From assembly GCA_002433025.1 (NCBI GenBank), contig DJGZ01000068.1:56563-120562 (forward strand): a stretch of DNA of 64,000 bases, in the 5' to 3' direction. The position numbers and the translations under genes were made by a program. This stretch comes from Bacteroidales bacterium UBA5833. Lineage in GTDB: Bacteria > Bacteroidota > Bacteroidia > Bacteroidales > Lentimicrobiaceae. Below are positions 53,249 through 63,100 of this stretch, piece by piece (within the stretch, counting starts at the first letter, position 1; each line of letters begins with the position of its first letter). Below the pieces are notes generated by a model. The model saw only the letters and a program-made list of their open reading frames with translations, did not search any database and was not told where the DNA came from.

Positions 53249-53818
53249 TCAGGCTGTTAAGCGTTTCATGATCAGGCTGTCTATCACGGTAAAAAGCTGT
53301 TTCGGATTGAGCGTGCGCCAGTTGATGTGGTTAAGTTTGCCACCGATGGCCAGGTAGTAATCAAGGTGCCGCCGGTGAATTTCATCCAGCACATGGTCCC
53401 GGAAGTTTATGCAGGCAATCCACCCGTCTTCAATGCCGTCAAACCACTCCTGGTAATAGGAATCATCATCGGCGTGAAAGTTCAGCACATTCTCACCGAT
53501 AATAATGAATTTCCGGATGCCGGCATCCATCAGGATTTCTGCTACATTCCGGTAAAGGTACATTATGTCGTTGTAAAGGGTGTCATTCCATTCTCCCAGG
53601 CACTCTATTACGCAAAAACCGGTCCTGTAATCAGCATAGAGTATTTTAATGTAAAGGGTCGCTGAGCCCATTTCATCCCAGAGCGGGTGAATAAAATAAT
53701 TGTAAACAGAGTTTATGCATTGCGTTTCGCTGTATGTTCGTCCATAGAACGGAGAATGGATGTCATCAGCGGCATCGTAAAGGTTTCGCCAGGCATAAAA
53801 TGGCTCAATGTCGTGCAT
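53249..53818 (-). CDS. Conserved hypothetical protein, cytoplasmic
   Basis: The 189 residues have no signal peptide or membrane segment. They are acidic and aromatic-rich (DIEPFYAWRNLYDAADDIHSPF, FHADDDSYYQEWFDGIEDGWIACINF), with an alpha/beta pattern. I recall it as a protein found widely in Bacteroidota without a name. It lies 2 bp upstream of acylphosphatase on the same strand and 84 bp downstream of the Nudix regulator, which suggests cotranscription with acyP. No function is assigned. Confidence 0.78.
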   Translation of the reverse strand: MHDIEPFYAWRNLYDAADDIHSPFYGRTYSETQCINSVYNYFIHPLWDEMGSATLYIKILYADYRTGFCVIECLGEWNDTLYNDIMYLYRNVAEILMDAGIRKFIIIGENVLNFHADDDSYYQEWFDGIEDGWIACINFRDHVLDEIHRRHLDYYLAIGGKLNHINWRTLNPKQLFTVIDSLIMKRLTA

Positions 53819-53902
53819 CGGACTGAAGGCGTATAATAATCGGTAAATTAACGGAATGAACTTAAATTTGTTTCACTACAGGTATAGGAATATCTTCGGA
53901 GT

Positions 53903-54670
53903 TTAAACAGAGAAGTCCAGGGAGTTTTTCCTGGTTTTCTCGTAAACTTTTTTATTGAAGATGTAATACCTTGCCGGTTTGTGTGAGACGCCGCGCTCCT
54001 TTTCATTGATCGGGATCACATAAGGCATATTGGTGACCTTTTTTCTGAAATTTCTTTTATCCAGGTTAACCCCAAGGATTACCTCGTATAGTTTTTGCAG
54101 TTGGCTGAGGGTGAATTTTGAAGGGAGTAACTCAAATCCGATCGGGTTTGACCGGAGTTCTGTTCTCAGGGCTTCAAGTCCATCAGCAAGAATCTCCATG
54201 TGGTCAAAAGCGAGTTCTTTGATCTGGGAAACCGGGTACCATTTTACATCTTCCTGCAGTTGAAACTTATTGATTCTTTCCTGGTCGATGTTGAGCAGGG
54301 AATAATAAGCCACGGTTACCACTACTTCTTCCGGGTGCCCGATCTGCCTCAGCCATTCCATGTCACGCTCCAGGCGCGTCAGACGGTTAGGGGTGCCGAT
54401 GGCGGCATACTGTTTAAGATAGATGTTTTCAAGGCCTGTCAATTCCTTGAGCACCCGTGCAGCTGCGGTGTCAAGGTCTTCATCTTTGCGCACCAGGTCT
54501 CCGGGTAATTTCAGGTCTTTGTACTCCTGCTCCTGAAACATCATCTTTCGTTCCAGCAGCAGGACATTCAGTTTTCCGAATTCAAATCCAAAAACCACAC
54601 AATCTACGGAAACATGAAGGTTTAATCCTGAAACAGGGGTTTCTTGCAACATCAATAAATCGTTTAACAA
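53903..54670 (-). CDS. Nudix-derived transcriptional regulator, NrtR-like
   Basis: The 255 residues comprise a Nudix-fold domain (about 15-150) and a C-terminal winged-helix-like part (about 165-245, SKFTLSQLQKLYEVILGVNLDKRNFRKKV), the layout of NrtR and related regulators. The Nudix box is degenerate: DLVRKDEDLDTAAARVLKEL has lost the REUXEE glutamates, so hydrolysis is unlikely and a ligand-sensing role is more probable. A promoter (54709-54739) and a palindrome (54677-54695) directly upstream fit autoregulation. The regulated sugar or NAD pathway is unknown. An alternative start is the ATG at 54650-54652. Confidence 0.85.
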   Translation of the reverse strand: MLNDLLMLQETPVSGLNLHVSVDCVVFGFEFGKLNVLLLERKMMFQEQEYKDLKLPGDLVRKDEDLDTAAARVLKELTGLENIYLKQYAAIGTPNRLTRLERDMEWLRQIGHPEEVVVTVAYYSLLNIDQERINKFQLQEDVKWYPVSQIKELAFDHMEILADGLEALRTELRSNPIGFELLPSKFTLSQLQKLYEVILGVNLDKRNFRKKVTNMPYVIPINEKERGVSHKPARYYIFNKKVYEKTRKNSLDFSV

Positions 54671-54676
54671 GGGTTA

Positions 54677-54695
54677 GTGTATGAATTGGATACAC
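54677..54695. promoter_or_regulatory. Operator-like palindrome of the Nudix regulator gene
   Basis: GTGTAT (54677-54682) and ATACAC (54690-54695) form a perfect 6-bp inverted repeat around a 7-base spacer. The palindrome starts 6 bp upstream of the regulator ORF start (54670) and 13 bp downstream of the -7 box, where a repressor would block initiation. Confidence 0.55.
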
Positions 54696-54708
54696 AGGAA
54701 ATGAGCGG

Positions 54709-54739
54709 TAAATATACGGCATTTTACATGGATGTCAAG
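54709..54739 (-). promoter_or_regulatory. Promoter of the Nudix regulator gene
   Basis: On the minus strand CTTG is followed after 19 bases by TATATTTA (7 of 8 of TAnnTTTG). Its distance to the palindrome and to the ATG is suitable for a repressed promoter. Confidence 0.5.
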
Positions 54740-55062
54740 TTTAGTTTTAGTTAAATCGATGATAGTGTAAATTCAGTGTAATAATTCTTCTTGCATTCCA
54801 ACGCGGATTGGTTCTTATTAATTCAGGAACCATCAAAGGTGCGATCTTCAAACACCTAACAGAATAAAAAATGAGAAACCGCCTCACTGCCCTGGTTTTG
54901 CTTTCAGAATTCTACCGGTCAAAAGATTTTCCTGATAATTAATGCACACATAAACAATACATTAATACACATCAGACATTTTACTTTGCTTTTGGCAGAT
55001 AGGTATTTTAGAAAGAACGTACAGACATTCTGAAGCGGCTTCTCTTCTGTCGGAAAACCTTT
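54740..55062. other. Intergenic region with no clear gene
   Basis: This 323-bp AT-rich stretch lies between the regulator promoter and the end of the large surface-protein gene. A 23-codon frame on the plus strand (54871-54942) begins with a signal-like MRNRLTALVLL and stops; no known protein, so not called. Nothing else was found. Confidence 0.55.
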
Positions 55063-58000
55063 CTATGGGGTAATCACACTGATGAAAGCGGCTGAATTGT
55101 TATCCACAATGGTCATATCACCAGTATCAACCGCGCCGTTTCCGTCACAGTCAGTATTCAGATATCCTGTGCGGAAGGCAGAAGAATCATTGTCAACCGG
55201 AGTCATATCACCTGTATCAACGGCTCCGTTCTGGTCCACATCGCCGCCGTAAATAACAAAATACCCGTCAGCGGTTTCCAGCAGGTTGCTGCCGAACGCT
55301 TTTTCCTGTGCATCAAATGCATAGTTGATTATTCCGGAAGCAAATGAAACCGGCATGGCCGAAACTGTTGCAATTGAGTTGCGGTGTTTTATCGTGATAT
55401 AATAGTCTCCATTGAGGTTTGCCGGAACATTCAGCGATGCACTGCCGTCGGTGTTCAGCATTACACAGGCATCCTCGTATACAAAAGTGGAATAGTTATC
55501 CGGGTCATTCAACGCAACGGTAATCTGGTCAGCAATTCCGTTTCCGAATTTCGGGCCGTTTTCGTCATAAGCCTGATTCATCAGGCCAAAACTGCTGTAT
55601 AGACTCTGGAGAAAGACCGTCAGATTCAGGGTGCCTGACGCGGTTTCGGTCGGAGTTACATCCGCCCATGAGGTACCTACCCTGCATTCATCCATATCGA
55701 TGAACGGTGTTTCCGTATCGCTGTCCTGACGGATAAAAAATTGTGATATACTACCGAGGTCTGTGCCGCCGGTATTGGTAACCGTGGCTGTTGCTGCCGG
55801 GGGTGTTGCTGCTCCCAGGGAGGCCGCTGACGGATTTACCCAGATATTAACCACGTCGTTGCCTGTCCCTTCGATGAATTCGTAAGAAACAACAATCAGC
55901 ACTGAATTTCCGGTTGGTTGCGTGCCTGTGACCCAAACGGTATTTGCCGTGCTGGTCCTTGGATTGATGCCAATCCTGTAACCATCTCCGAAAAGCCCGG
56001 TCCATACTGTGGCGCCAAAATTGGTCGAATTGCTTGCAATTCCGGTAAAATATCCCCCGGTGGCATTTAACAGGCCCACGTCGGTAACATTCATAATAAA
56101 GGAATAATAAACGATATTGGATGTCTGGTTTACGAATGTTCTGTATGCATCAATTCCTGCTCCGGCAAATGAAACTTTATTGCCGGCCGATGCCTGCAAG
56201 CCGCTGTATGTCAGGCTACCTTCGATGATAAGAATATTGTCATCCCCAGTATTAATACCGGTCCAGTTTGTCTGTGACGGTAATGTTTCTCCTGCGGGGT
56301 AATCAAAAGGCTCGTAAACCAATGCGCCGGCAGGTATTTCAAGTGTTGTAGCCGTTGCGGAAGGAACCACCGGATCGGTTTTGTAGTCGATGGCGGTTCC
56401 TGAATTGGTGTAGGGATAGATTTTGAAGAAGTACGGTGTTTCAGGGGGCAGGTTTTCAAAAGTATAAGCCTGCGTTCCCTGTGTTACATTTCTGACCAGT
56501 GCTCCGTTGGATTCAGGAACGCCGTCGGCCGGATCGGCAATATCATCAAAACTTACTGAACTCCCTTTGATCAGGTAAGCTTCCGGCAATACCGTTCCGG
56601 TCGCATCGGTCCAGGTGAGCGGGATGGAAGTAACGGTGGCTGCACCGGCCGTGAAGTTGGTAACGTGGTTGTCCGGCTCGCTGAACAGGGTGTAGAAGCT
56701 TGCTTCATTGGTCAGTGTTGTTCCTTCGGCATTGGTAGCATAGGCGCGGTAAAATATCTGCGTACCTTCGGGCAAGCCGCTTCTGAGATGAGTGAAAATG
56801 CCGGTTTCGGTGTCTCCCTCAGCCAGTTTGTTGTCATCAATGGTTACGTTGCCGGTCGTATTCCAAACGGTTCCTCTTTCGGAAACCGGGCTTCCGCCAT
56901 CAGAGGTGATATTTCCGCCCAGTATGGCTGAATTTACTGTAATTTCGGTGACCGTTGGGGATATAATCACAGGTGGGGTGAGAATAACTCCTCCGGTAGT
57001 GACTTCAATTACATTCGAATTGGCACTGGAGCCATAGTCATTCACAGCCCTTACTACATAATAATACGTTGTGCCGGGCGTAAGTCCGGTAACTGACTGA
57101 CTGGTTCCATTGACAGTGAGATCTTGATAGCCAGGTAAGTATGTTTGCGAACCACTGATAATAAGAACATCATCAAAATAAGCACTCCCTCCGGATCTCT
57201 GTGACATAAACCATCTGATATAATAGTTGCCGGAGAGATTTGTATTAATGGTTTTTTGAGACCATGAATTCGTCACATCACCAGTATTAGAGCCATTAGC
57301 TGAATAAGTCGCAAGGTCAGTCCAGATAGTTGCGTCAGATGAATATTGAACAACAATTGTATTGTTTGCAGTAGCACTTGAAGCTTCGATCCAAAAAGAG
57401 ATAGTTGAAGGAGATGACAATAATGGGGTATAAAAATAATCGTTTGCTGCATTCATGCCAGCATAGTTAGTCCCAGTATGCGCAATAGACGCATTAGACT
57501 GCACATATGAGCTATTCTGTGTCCATCCATCAGGGAAACTGGTCGACCCTTCAAAACCGGTATTAATTAATTCTGCAAGTTCACTGGTATAAACATCCAA
57601 CCTGTAGCCCAATGCACCGTCTACTACTTCCCAATTCGCGGTAAAACTGTAGTTTGCAACGTCTGTGGCAGCCGTGGCAACAGGTGCATCCGGAGGAGGG
57701 GGCGGGCTTACAGTGCCGCTGCAGGTTACGGACTGATCGGTAGCTCCCGTTGAAGTGAGGCTGATGATTTCATCATTGTATAGTCCCGCCGTCAATCCTG
57801 CTTTCAACCGCACAAAGATGGTTGTTTCCCCAACCGATCCGGCGGTTGGCGTCAGGGTGAGCGGGGATGTATAACCAACTCCAGTTGTCAGGCTAATTTC
57901 ATAATTTGCGGAGGCCGTTATGATAATGCCGGCGGTAAGGTTCTCCCCTGAAACGACAAAGGTTTGCTCTGCCGAAGGGCCATTGCCTTGCACATAGGTA

Positions 58001-59484
58001 AATCCGGTGAGCGCTGCAGGGCTTACAATAATGGTCGGGTCTTCGGGGGTTATTTCCTCGAAATCTGTCAGACTGCGCGGAACCAGTTGCATGGTTGTGT
58101 TAAACTCGAGAACCACCCCGGTCAGGTTTTGCGAAAGTGTCGGAACGGCCGTTCCGATATAATCCAGATCGTCGTACTGTGTGCGCAATACCCCACTGCC
58201 ACTTGCATCGGTTAGCGCATAACTCGTGTTTGCAGCAAAAGGGCTGGCACCTGTACTGGTTGTATTCAATATCCTTACGAGCCGGGCCTGATAAGCGGCA
58301 GTCAGTTCAGTCAGCGTGACATCTTCCGGGGTAAGCGTGTTTCCTGAACTGCTGGCTGCGCCGGATTCGGTAACCGGGGTAAACTGAAGCATGCCGTTAA
58401 ATGTGCCAAGGGTGCCGGTGATTCCCGTGATGCCATCGTACAGATTGTAGGTGGTGGAAATAATCCCGGCAGGGTCATCAATCAGTATGGCGCCGGTTGC
58501 ATCCTGGATATATTTCACATTTCGTTCTGTTGACTGATAAGTTAGCACGGCTTCGCCGGTCAGGCGATAGATCGTTCCGTCGGTCAGTCCTGTTCTCAGG
58601 TTTGCAATATCCGCTACTTCGGTAACGGGCGGGAAAGTGTAAATCGCAGTGGAAATCGTACTTGATTCAAATCCGTCGGCATAGGCAATGGCTTTCAGCG
58701 TAGTATTGGTGCTGACATTCAACGGCACGGTGTATTCAGTGCTGGTATTGTCAGGATCGCTGCCGTCGGAGGTGTAATAGATGGTGGCACCCGGAGTAAG
58801 GCAGGTAATGCTTACAAAAACCGGATTGAAATAATTGCCGCTGCCCGGGGAGAATAAAGGCGTTGCTGTAGTATTGGCAGAACAGACATTTAACGGGGAA
58901 GAACTGTTTCGGGGATTTACTGCACCTGTCGTGAAATCAGTTGCATTGTCATTATTATCCTGACAACCCGCTGTTGCTCTTGAAACAGAAGTTGTATTAC
59001 TGGGCGCAGGAGTAGGGCCTGAACCCTCAAAGCAATTGGCGGTAGTTCCAAAACCTACAAAGTCAATAATGTTGTCTCCTGTTGGACAGGATCCTGAAAG
59101 GGCTGTGGTAGAATTGACAAGAGCTACCTTTCCTGCAGTTCCGCTCAAATTAATACTACCATCAACATCGACAGCAGGTAATGATGCACCATTTGCTCCT
59201 GACGCCCCTCCTATTAATATGTATTGACCCGGATTTATTGTGATGTTCCCGATTGGTGTGTTAGTCCACGAAATGCCTGTTGCCGACGCATATTGAATAG
59301 AATATCCATTCAGATCCTGACTGGTTGTACCCCTGTTGAACAATTCAACAAAGTCTCTGTTAAAGGTTGCTCCGGAATTTCCTCCGCCTCCATACACCTG
59401 GCTGATAACCACTTGTCCTGTTGTGTTTATGGCAATGGACATCAGGACTGCCAATAGCACGGTAATGTGTTTGATTTTTTTCAT
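55063..59484 (-). CDS. Giant multidomain surface protein with LTD, anchor J and dockerin-like C-terminus
   Basis: The 1473-residue protein begins with a signal peptide (MKKIKHITVLLAVLMSIAINTTG; start at 59484, not 59583). Domains in order: lamin tail domain (about 25-195), a chitobiase C-terminal-like domain (YYTSDGSDPDNTSTEY), a DUF5689-like OB domain (VKYIQDATGAILIDDP), an Ig-like region, a choice-of-anchor J-like module (GFEGSTSFPDGWTQNSSYV), several fibronectin III-like units, and a 188-residue C-terminal module ending in a dockerin-like pair (DVDQNGAVDTGD and DCDGNGAVDTGD). No T9SS sorting domain is visible. It is third in a co-directional run with the small protein and the S8 protease. 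It is probably extracellular and adhesive. Confidence 0.82.
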   Translation of the reverse strand: MKKIKHITVLLAVLMSIAINTTGQVVISQVYGGGGNSGATFNRDFVELFNRGTTSQDLNGYSIQYASATGISWTNTPIGNITINPGQYILIGGASGANGASLPAVDVDGSINLSGTAGKVALVNSTTALSGSCPTGDNIIDFVGFGTTANCFEGSGPTPAPSNTTSVSRATAGCQDNNDNATDFTTGAVNPRNSSSPLNVCSANTTATPLFSPGSGNYFNPVFVSITCLTPGATIYYTSDGSDPDNTSTEYTVPLNVSTNTTLKAIAYADGFESSTISTAIYTFPPVTEVADIANLRTGLTDGTIYRLTGEAVLTYQSTERNVKYIQDATGAILIDDPAGIISTTYNLYDGITGITGTLGTFNGMLQFTPVTESGAASSSGNTLTPEDVTLTELTAAYQARLVRILNTTSTGASPFAANTSYALTDASGSGVLRTQYDDLDYIGTAVPTLSQNLTGVVLEFNTTMQLVPRSLTDFEEITPEDPTIIVSPAALTGFTYVQGNGPSAEQTFVVSGENLTAGIIITASANYEISLTTGVGYTSPLTLTPTAGSVGETTIFVRLKAGLTAGLYNDEIISLTSTGATDQSVTCSGTVSPPPPPDAPVATAATDVANYSFTANWEVVDGALGYRLDVYTSELAELINTGFEGSTSFPDGWTQNSSYVQSNASIAHTGTNYAGMNAANDYFYTPLLSSPSTISFWIEASSATANNTIVVQYSSDATIWTDLATYSANGSNTGDVTNSWSQKTINTNLSGNYYIRWFMSQRSGGSAYFDDVLIISGSQTYLPGYQDLTVNGTSQSVTGLTPGTTYYYVVRAVNDYGSSANSNVIEVTTGGVILTPPVIISPTVTEITVNSAILGGNITSDGGSPVSERGTVWNTTGNVTIDDNKLAEGDTETGIFTHLRSGLPEGTQIFYRAYATNAEGTTLTNEASFYTLFSEPDNHVTNFTAGAATVTSIPLTWTDATGTVLPEAYLIKGSSVSFDDIADPADGVPESNGALVRNVTQGTQAYTFENLPPETPYFFKIYPYTNSGTAIDYKTDPVVPSATATTLEIPAGALVYEPFDYPAGETLPSQTNWTGINTGDDNILIIEGSLTYSGLQASAGNKVSFAGAGIDAYRTFVNQTSNIVYYSFIMNVTDVGLLNATGGYFTGIASNSTNFGATVWTGLFGDGYRIGINPRTSTANTVWVTGTQPTGNSVLIVVSYEFIEGTGNDVVNIWVNPSAASLGAATPPAATATVTNTGGTDLGSISQFFIRQDSDTETPFIDMDECRVGTSWADVTPTETASGTLNLTVFLQSLYSSFGLMNQAYDENGPKFGNGIADQITVALNDPDNYSTFVYEDACVMLNTDGSASLNVPANLNGDYYITIKHRNSIATVSAMPVSFASGIINYAFDAQEKAFGSNLLETADGYFVIYGGDVDQNGAVDTGDMTPVDNDSSAFRTGYLNTDCDGNGAVDTGDMTIVDNNSAAFISVITP

Positions 59485-59563
59485 GACTGCATTTTTATTT
59501 GTTCTTATTTGTTTGTAGACTTTGAAATAAATGACCAATTCAATCCGGAAAGATGGTTTCCGG

Positions 59564-60172
59564 TTATTTTGGTGGGTCACCAATTAAAGCGTTAACACCA
59601 GGTATTACGTCACAGGGCTGATTTGTACCACCGCTGTATAATGAAATTCTGGTCGGGAACAGAGCCGAATCCCCGCTTCCTGTAAAGCCTGTCAGAACTG
59701 AAGGCAGGGTAGAAGCAGGATGCCGCAGGGTGATGATTACCCGGCAAACCCTGGTTCCATGGCCTTTTGATGAGATAATACTGCCATTGCCGGGCCCTGG
59801 TGGCCTTTTGGCAGCAATGCGGATAATGCCCGGTTCAGCGACACTGATACTTTCGGGTGTCTGTTTTGGATTAAGCCCCGATGACCCGGGTTTAATTATT
59901 GCTTTAATTCCCCGGGAAGAAGCCTGTTCAAACCATTGGTAATCAAGCAGAATGCCGGCCTGGAAACCTGCAAGCTCCATGGGTGTGCCGGGTTCTGTGT
60001 TAAGCAGGTAAATATCGAAGGCAAGTTTCTGTGGCCCGGATTCAATGTTCTGAATGCTCACCCTCATGGCATTGCAGCAATCCATAAGTTCCTTTTTTGC
60101 CAGAGTGTCAGGTGACTCCGGAAGACTTACGGCTGCCCAGAACATGGTGCATGCGATTACAAATGAGGTCAT
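59564..60172 (-). CDS. Small secreted protein with possible cohesin-like beta-sandwich
   Basis: The 202 residues start with a signal-like segment (MTSFVIACTMFWAAVSL). The core, FDIYLLNTEPGTPMELAGFQAGILLDYQ and later IRIAAKRPPGPGNGSIISSKGHG, is a pattern I recall in N-terminal domains of T9SS cargo proteins in Bacteroidota, where it has a cohesin-like beta-sandwich look. The cohesin link is tentative. The protein lacks a sorting domain or dockerin. It lies 11 bp after the S8 protease and 79 bp before the giant surface protein, both with dockerin-like modules, all minus strand, so the three may be one operon. Confidence 0.68.
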   Translation of the reverse strand: MTSFVIACTMFWAAVSLPESPDTLAKKELMDCCNAMRVSIQNIESGPQKLAFDIYLLNTEPGTPMELAGFQAGILLDYQWFEQASSRGIKAIIKPGSSGLNPKQTPESISVAEPGIIRIAAKRPPGPGNGSIISSKGHGTRVCRVIITLRHPASTLPSVLTGFTGSGDSALFPTRISLYSGGTNQPCDVIPGVNALIGDPPK

Positions 60173-60183
60173 ACATTGCTTAT

Positions 60184-63100
60184 TTAAGGTAATATGGACT
60201 GGACAAATCCGCTTGAATTGTTATCTACAATGGTCATGTCGGCTGTATCGACGGATCCGTTACCGTCGCAATCATTGGTCAGATAGCCGGTGCTGAAGGC
60301 GGAAGCGTCATTATCCACCGGTGTCATATCACCAGTATCCACCAAACCGCTCTGATCAACATCTCCGCCGTAAATTACATAGTAACCGTCAGAAGTTAAC
60401 AGCAGGTTGTCGCCATAAGCTTTAGAGGGATGATCGAACAGCCAGTTAACATTGCCCCCGCCAAAATTAACCGGAGCCGATGAGGTGGTTTCCAATGAAT
60501 TTCTATGTTTTATTGTGATGTAGTAAGAGCCATTGACTGAGACCGGCAGGGTTATATCCGCCATCCCGGACGTGCTCAGGTCAACATCGGGGAAAGAATA
60601 TGCGACAATGCTGTAATCAGACGCATGGTGCAATTCAATGGTTATTTTATCGGCGACCTCTCCGGGAAACTGATCTCCTGAATTGCCCTGGGCTTTGCGC
60701 ATGCTGTTGCTACCATTGTAAAGACCTTCGAGCATGAGTGAAAGCGAAAGCGCAGATTCATTCTGAACTCCGGTAAATGAAACATTATCAACATACCAGT
60801 TGTCAAAATTATAGTGATTACCCTCAAGCACCCAGGCAATGTATGTGATTGCGCCGATGTTATTTACGATGGGCGTCGTAACCAGGCCTTCGTCATTTCC
60901 GTTACCTGAGGCGTTGACCCATGATTCATCCATCCAGGTGATGCCATCCGCGCTTGACTGGATTTTATAGGACAAACCGGATGCCCAGTCGTCGTAAAAG
61001 TGCCTGAAAGTCAAGGAAAGTTCACTGGCCCCGCTGGTGTTCAGCGGAGGTGTGATCAATCTTGATATTCCGGTCCCGCTTACCCAGTCGGCCCTCATTT
61101 CGTATGGAGCCCCTCCGGCAATGGCACTGTTTGATGCCATCCACCTGTTGCTTATGGTAGAAGTCTGGCTCCAGCAATCAGGAATTGCGGAAGTGTTAAA
61201 GTTTTCACTAAATGGAAGAGAGAGAGTTCCGCAGGTTGTTGAAAACTCCAAATCGTTACCATAAGAGGTTCCGCTGCTGTTCGTGGCATAAGCCCTTACA
61301 TAATAGTGTGTTGACGGGGAAAGATTGTTCATTTGGCTGATAAACGCGCCGGTGCCTTGTCCGTTTACTGTATAGTCGCCGGAGATGGTAGGGTTCGGGC
61401 TGGTGCCATAGCACACTCCCCTGGCAGTGACGGCGGAGCTTCCTTCAAATACCACTTCGCCCCCACTGGTTGCGGAGATGCCTGTTATATCAGTTACCGG
61501 GGAGGTTGTAACTACAGGAAGGTCAGTATTGGTCGCTTCGACATTTATATCGTCAATATACCAGTTGTCAATGGCGGAAATGTTTCCTTCTATGGTAAAA
61601 GCAATGTACGTGACCGGTGAATTAAGGTTGCTTCCGACTGTAGTCTGTGTAACGAACGGTCCCTTATCCGTATTATTTACCGAAATCATCGACCAGGCTT
61701 CATTCGTCCAGTTAATTCCGTCATTGCTGCTCTGCACCCGGAGTGTTGCCCCTGTGCCGTAATCGTCAAGCAAGTGACTGAAAGTCAGGTCAATCGAATT
61801 TACTCCCAGGGTGTTGATCGGGGGAGTCACAAGGCGGGTCGCACTGCCTCCTCCCTGCCAGTAACATTTTGCTTCGCCCTGGACAGCTCCGGCTGCCAGG
61901 TTCGTCGCAGAAAATGACCAGTGGTCAGTACTGGCCCCTGGATTCTGCTGGCTCCAGCAGTTTGGAAGGGCAAAACCGCCAAAGGATTCACTGAAAGGTA
62001 AATCCAGTATTCCACAGGATGTTGTGGCATTGGCTTTTCGCGAAACAGCTGAATAATAGCCGGTATTCTTCGACCATAAAGCATAATAGTATGTGGTTGC
62101 AGGGTCAAGGCCGGAATGCTCAAAATCTGTCAGGGTTCCTTCATAGAGTACAGTCCCGCCTCCTGAAATCGATTGACCCGGCAGATAATTCCCGGAAGGG
62201 GCACCGAAAATATTGACAGAATTCCAGGCCAGCATTACAATATCATTGGCTGTATTGGGTTGCCAGCTCAGGTTTATCTGATTCTCGTTCTGGGCTTCCG
62301 CTGAGAAACTCTGCGGAGCTGCCGGTAAAAGGGGGTTGATGTAACCCTGTGTTGCCAGGAGCGCTTCATAGGCGTTCAGCCTGCCGCTGCCAAGCATCCC
62401 GCTGTAAGCAGGATTGAGTGCATTTATATCGTCCGTTGTTGAAGTGAGAATATCTTTGATGTTCTGCGGGAGCAACTGGCCGGGAGCAAGAGAAATGATT
62501 AATGCAGCAACGCCTGAAACATGCGGACAGGCCATGGAAGTGCCCTGGTAGAATCCGTAACTGCTGCCCGTGAGGCAGCTCAGCACGCCTCTTTCATTAA
62601 CATAATCTGTTTCACCGCCCGGAGCTGCAATATCAATCCAGGTGTCATAATTTGAGTACCATGCTTTCAGGTCCTGGTTGGTGGTTGCGGCAACTGAAAA
62701 CGCCCCGCTGTAATATGCCGGATACCATTGCCCCGGAGAGCCGCTGTTCCCGGCTGCATAGATGGTTATTCCGCCATTCAGCACGGATCCGCCCCCGTTT
62801 ACATTGAAATAGTCAATAGCATCCAGTACCGCCTGTTCATAATACCCTGATGAGTTGTATCCCCAGCTGTTCTGAGATATCGCTGCGCCATTGTCGGCCG
62901 CGTAAACAGGGGCATTCTCAAATCCGCTGCCTCCTGAGGAGCCGATAAACACCTGACACGACATCAGCCTGACCCCGTTCCCGCTGCCATCACCTCCGGC
63001 AATGCCGCTTACTCCTGTTCCGTTGTTCGTATTGGCTGCCACGGTTCCTGCAACATGGGTTCCATGGTCTCCGGGAACAATTATTGGCGAATCGTCAATA

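Noticed and set aside
54871..54942. 23-codon frame with a signal-like start upstream of the giant adhesin end
   Set aside because: Too short, stops at once after the hydrophobic part, no promoter or homologue recognised.
59485..59583. Extended start of the giant surface protein
   Set aside because: The upstream 33 residues are not signal-like and the signal peptide begins at 59484.
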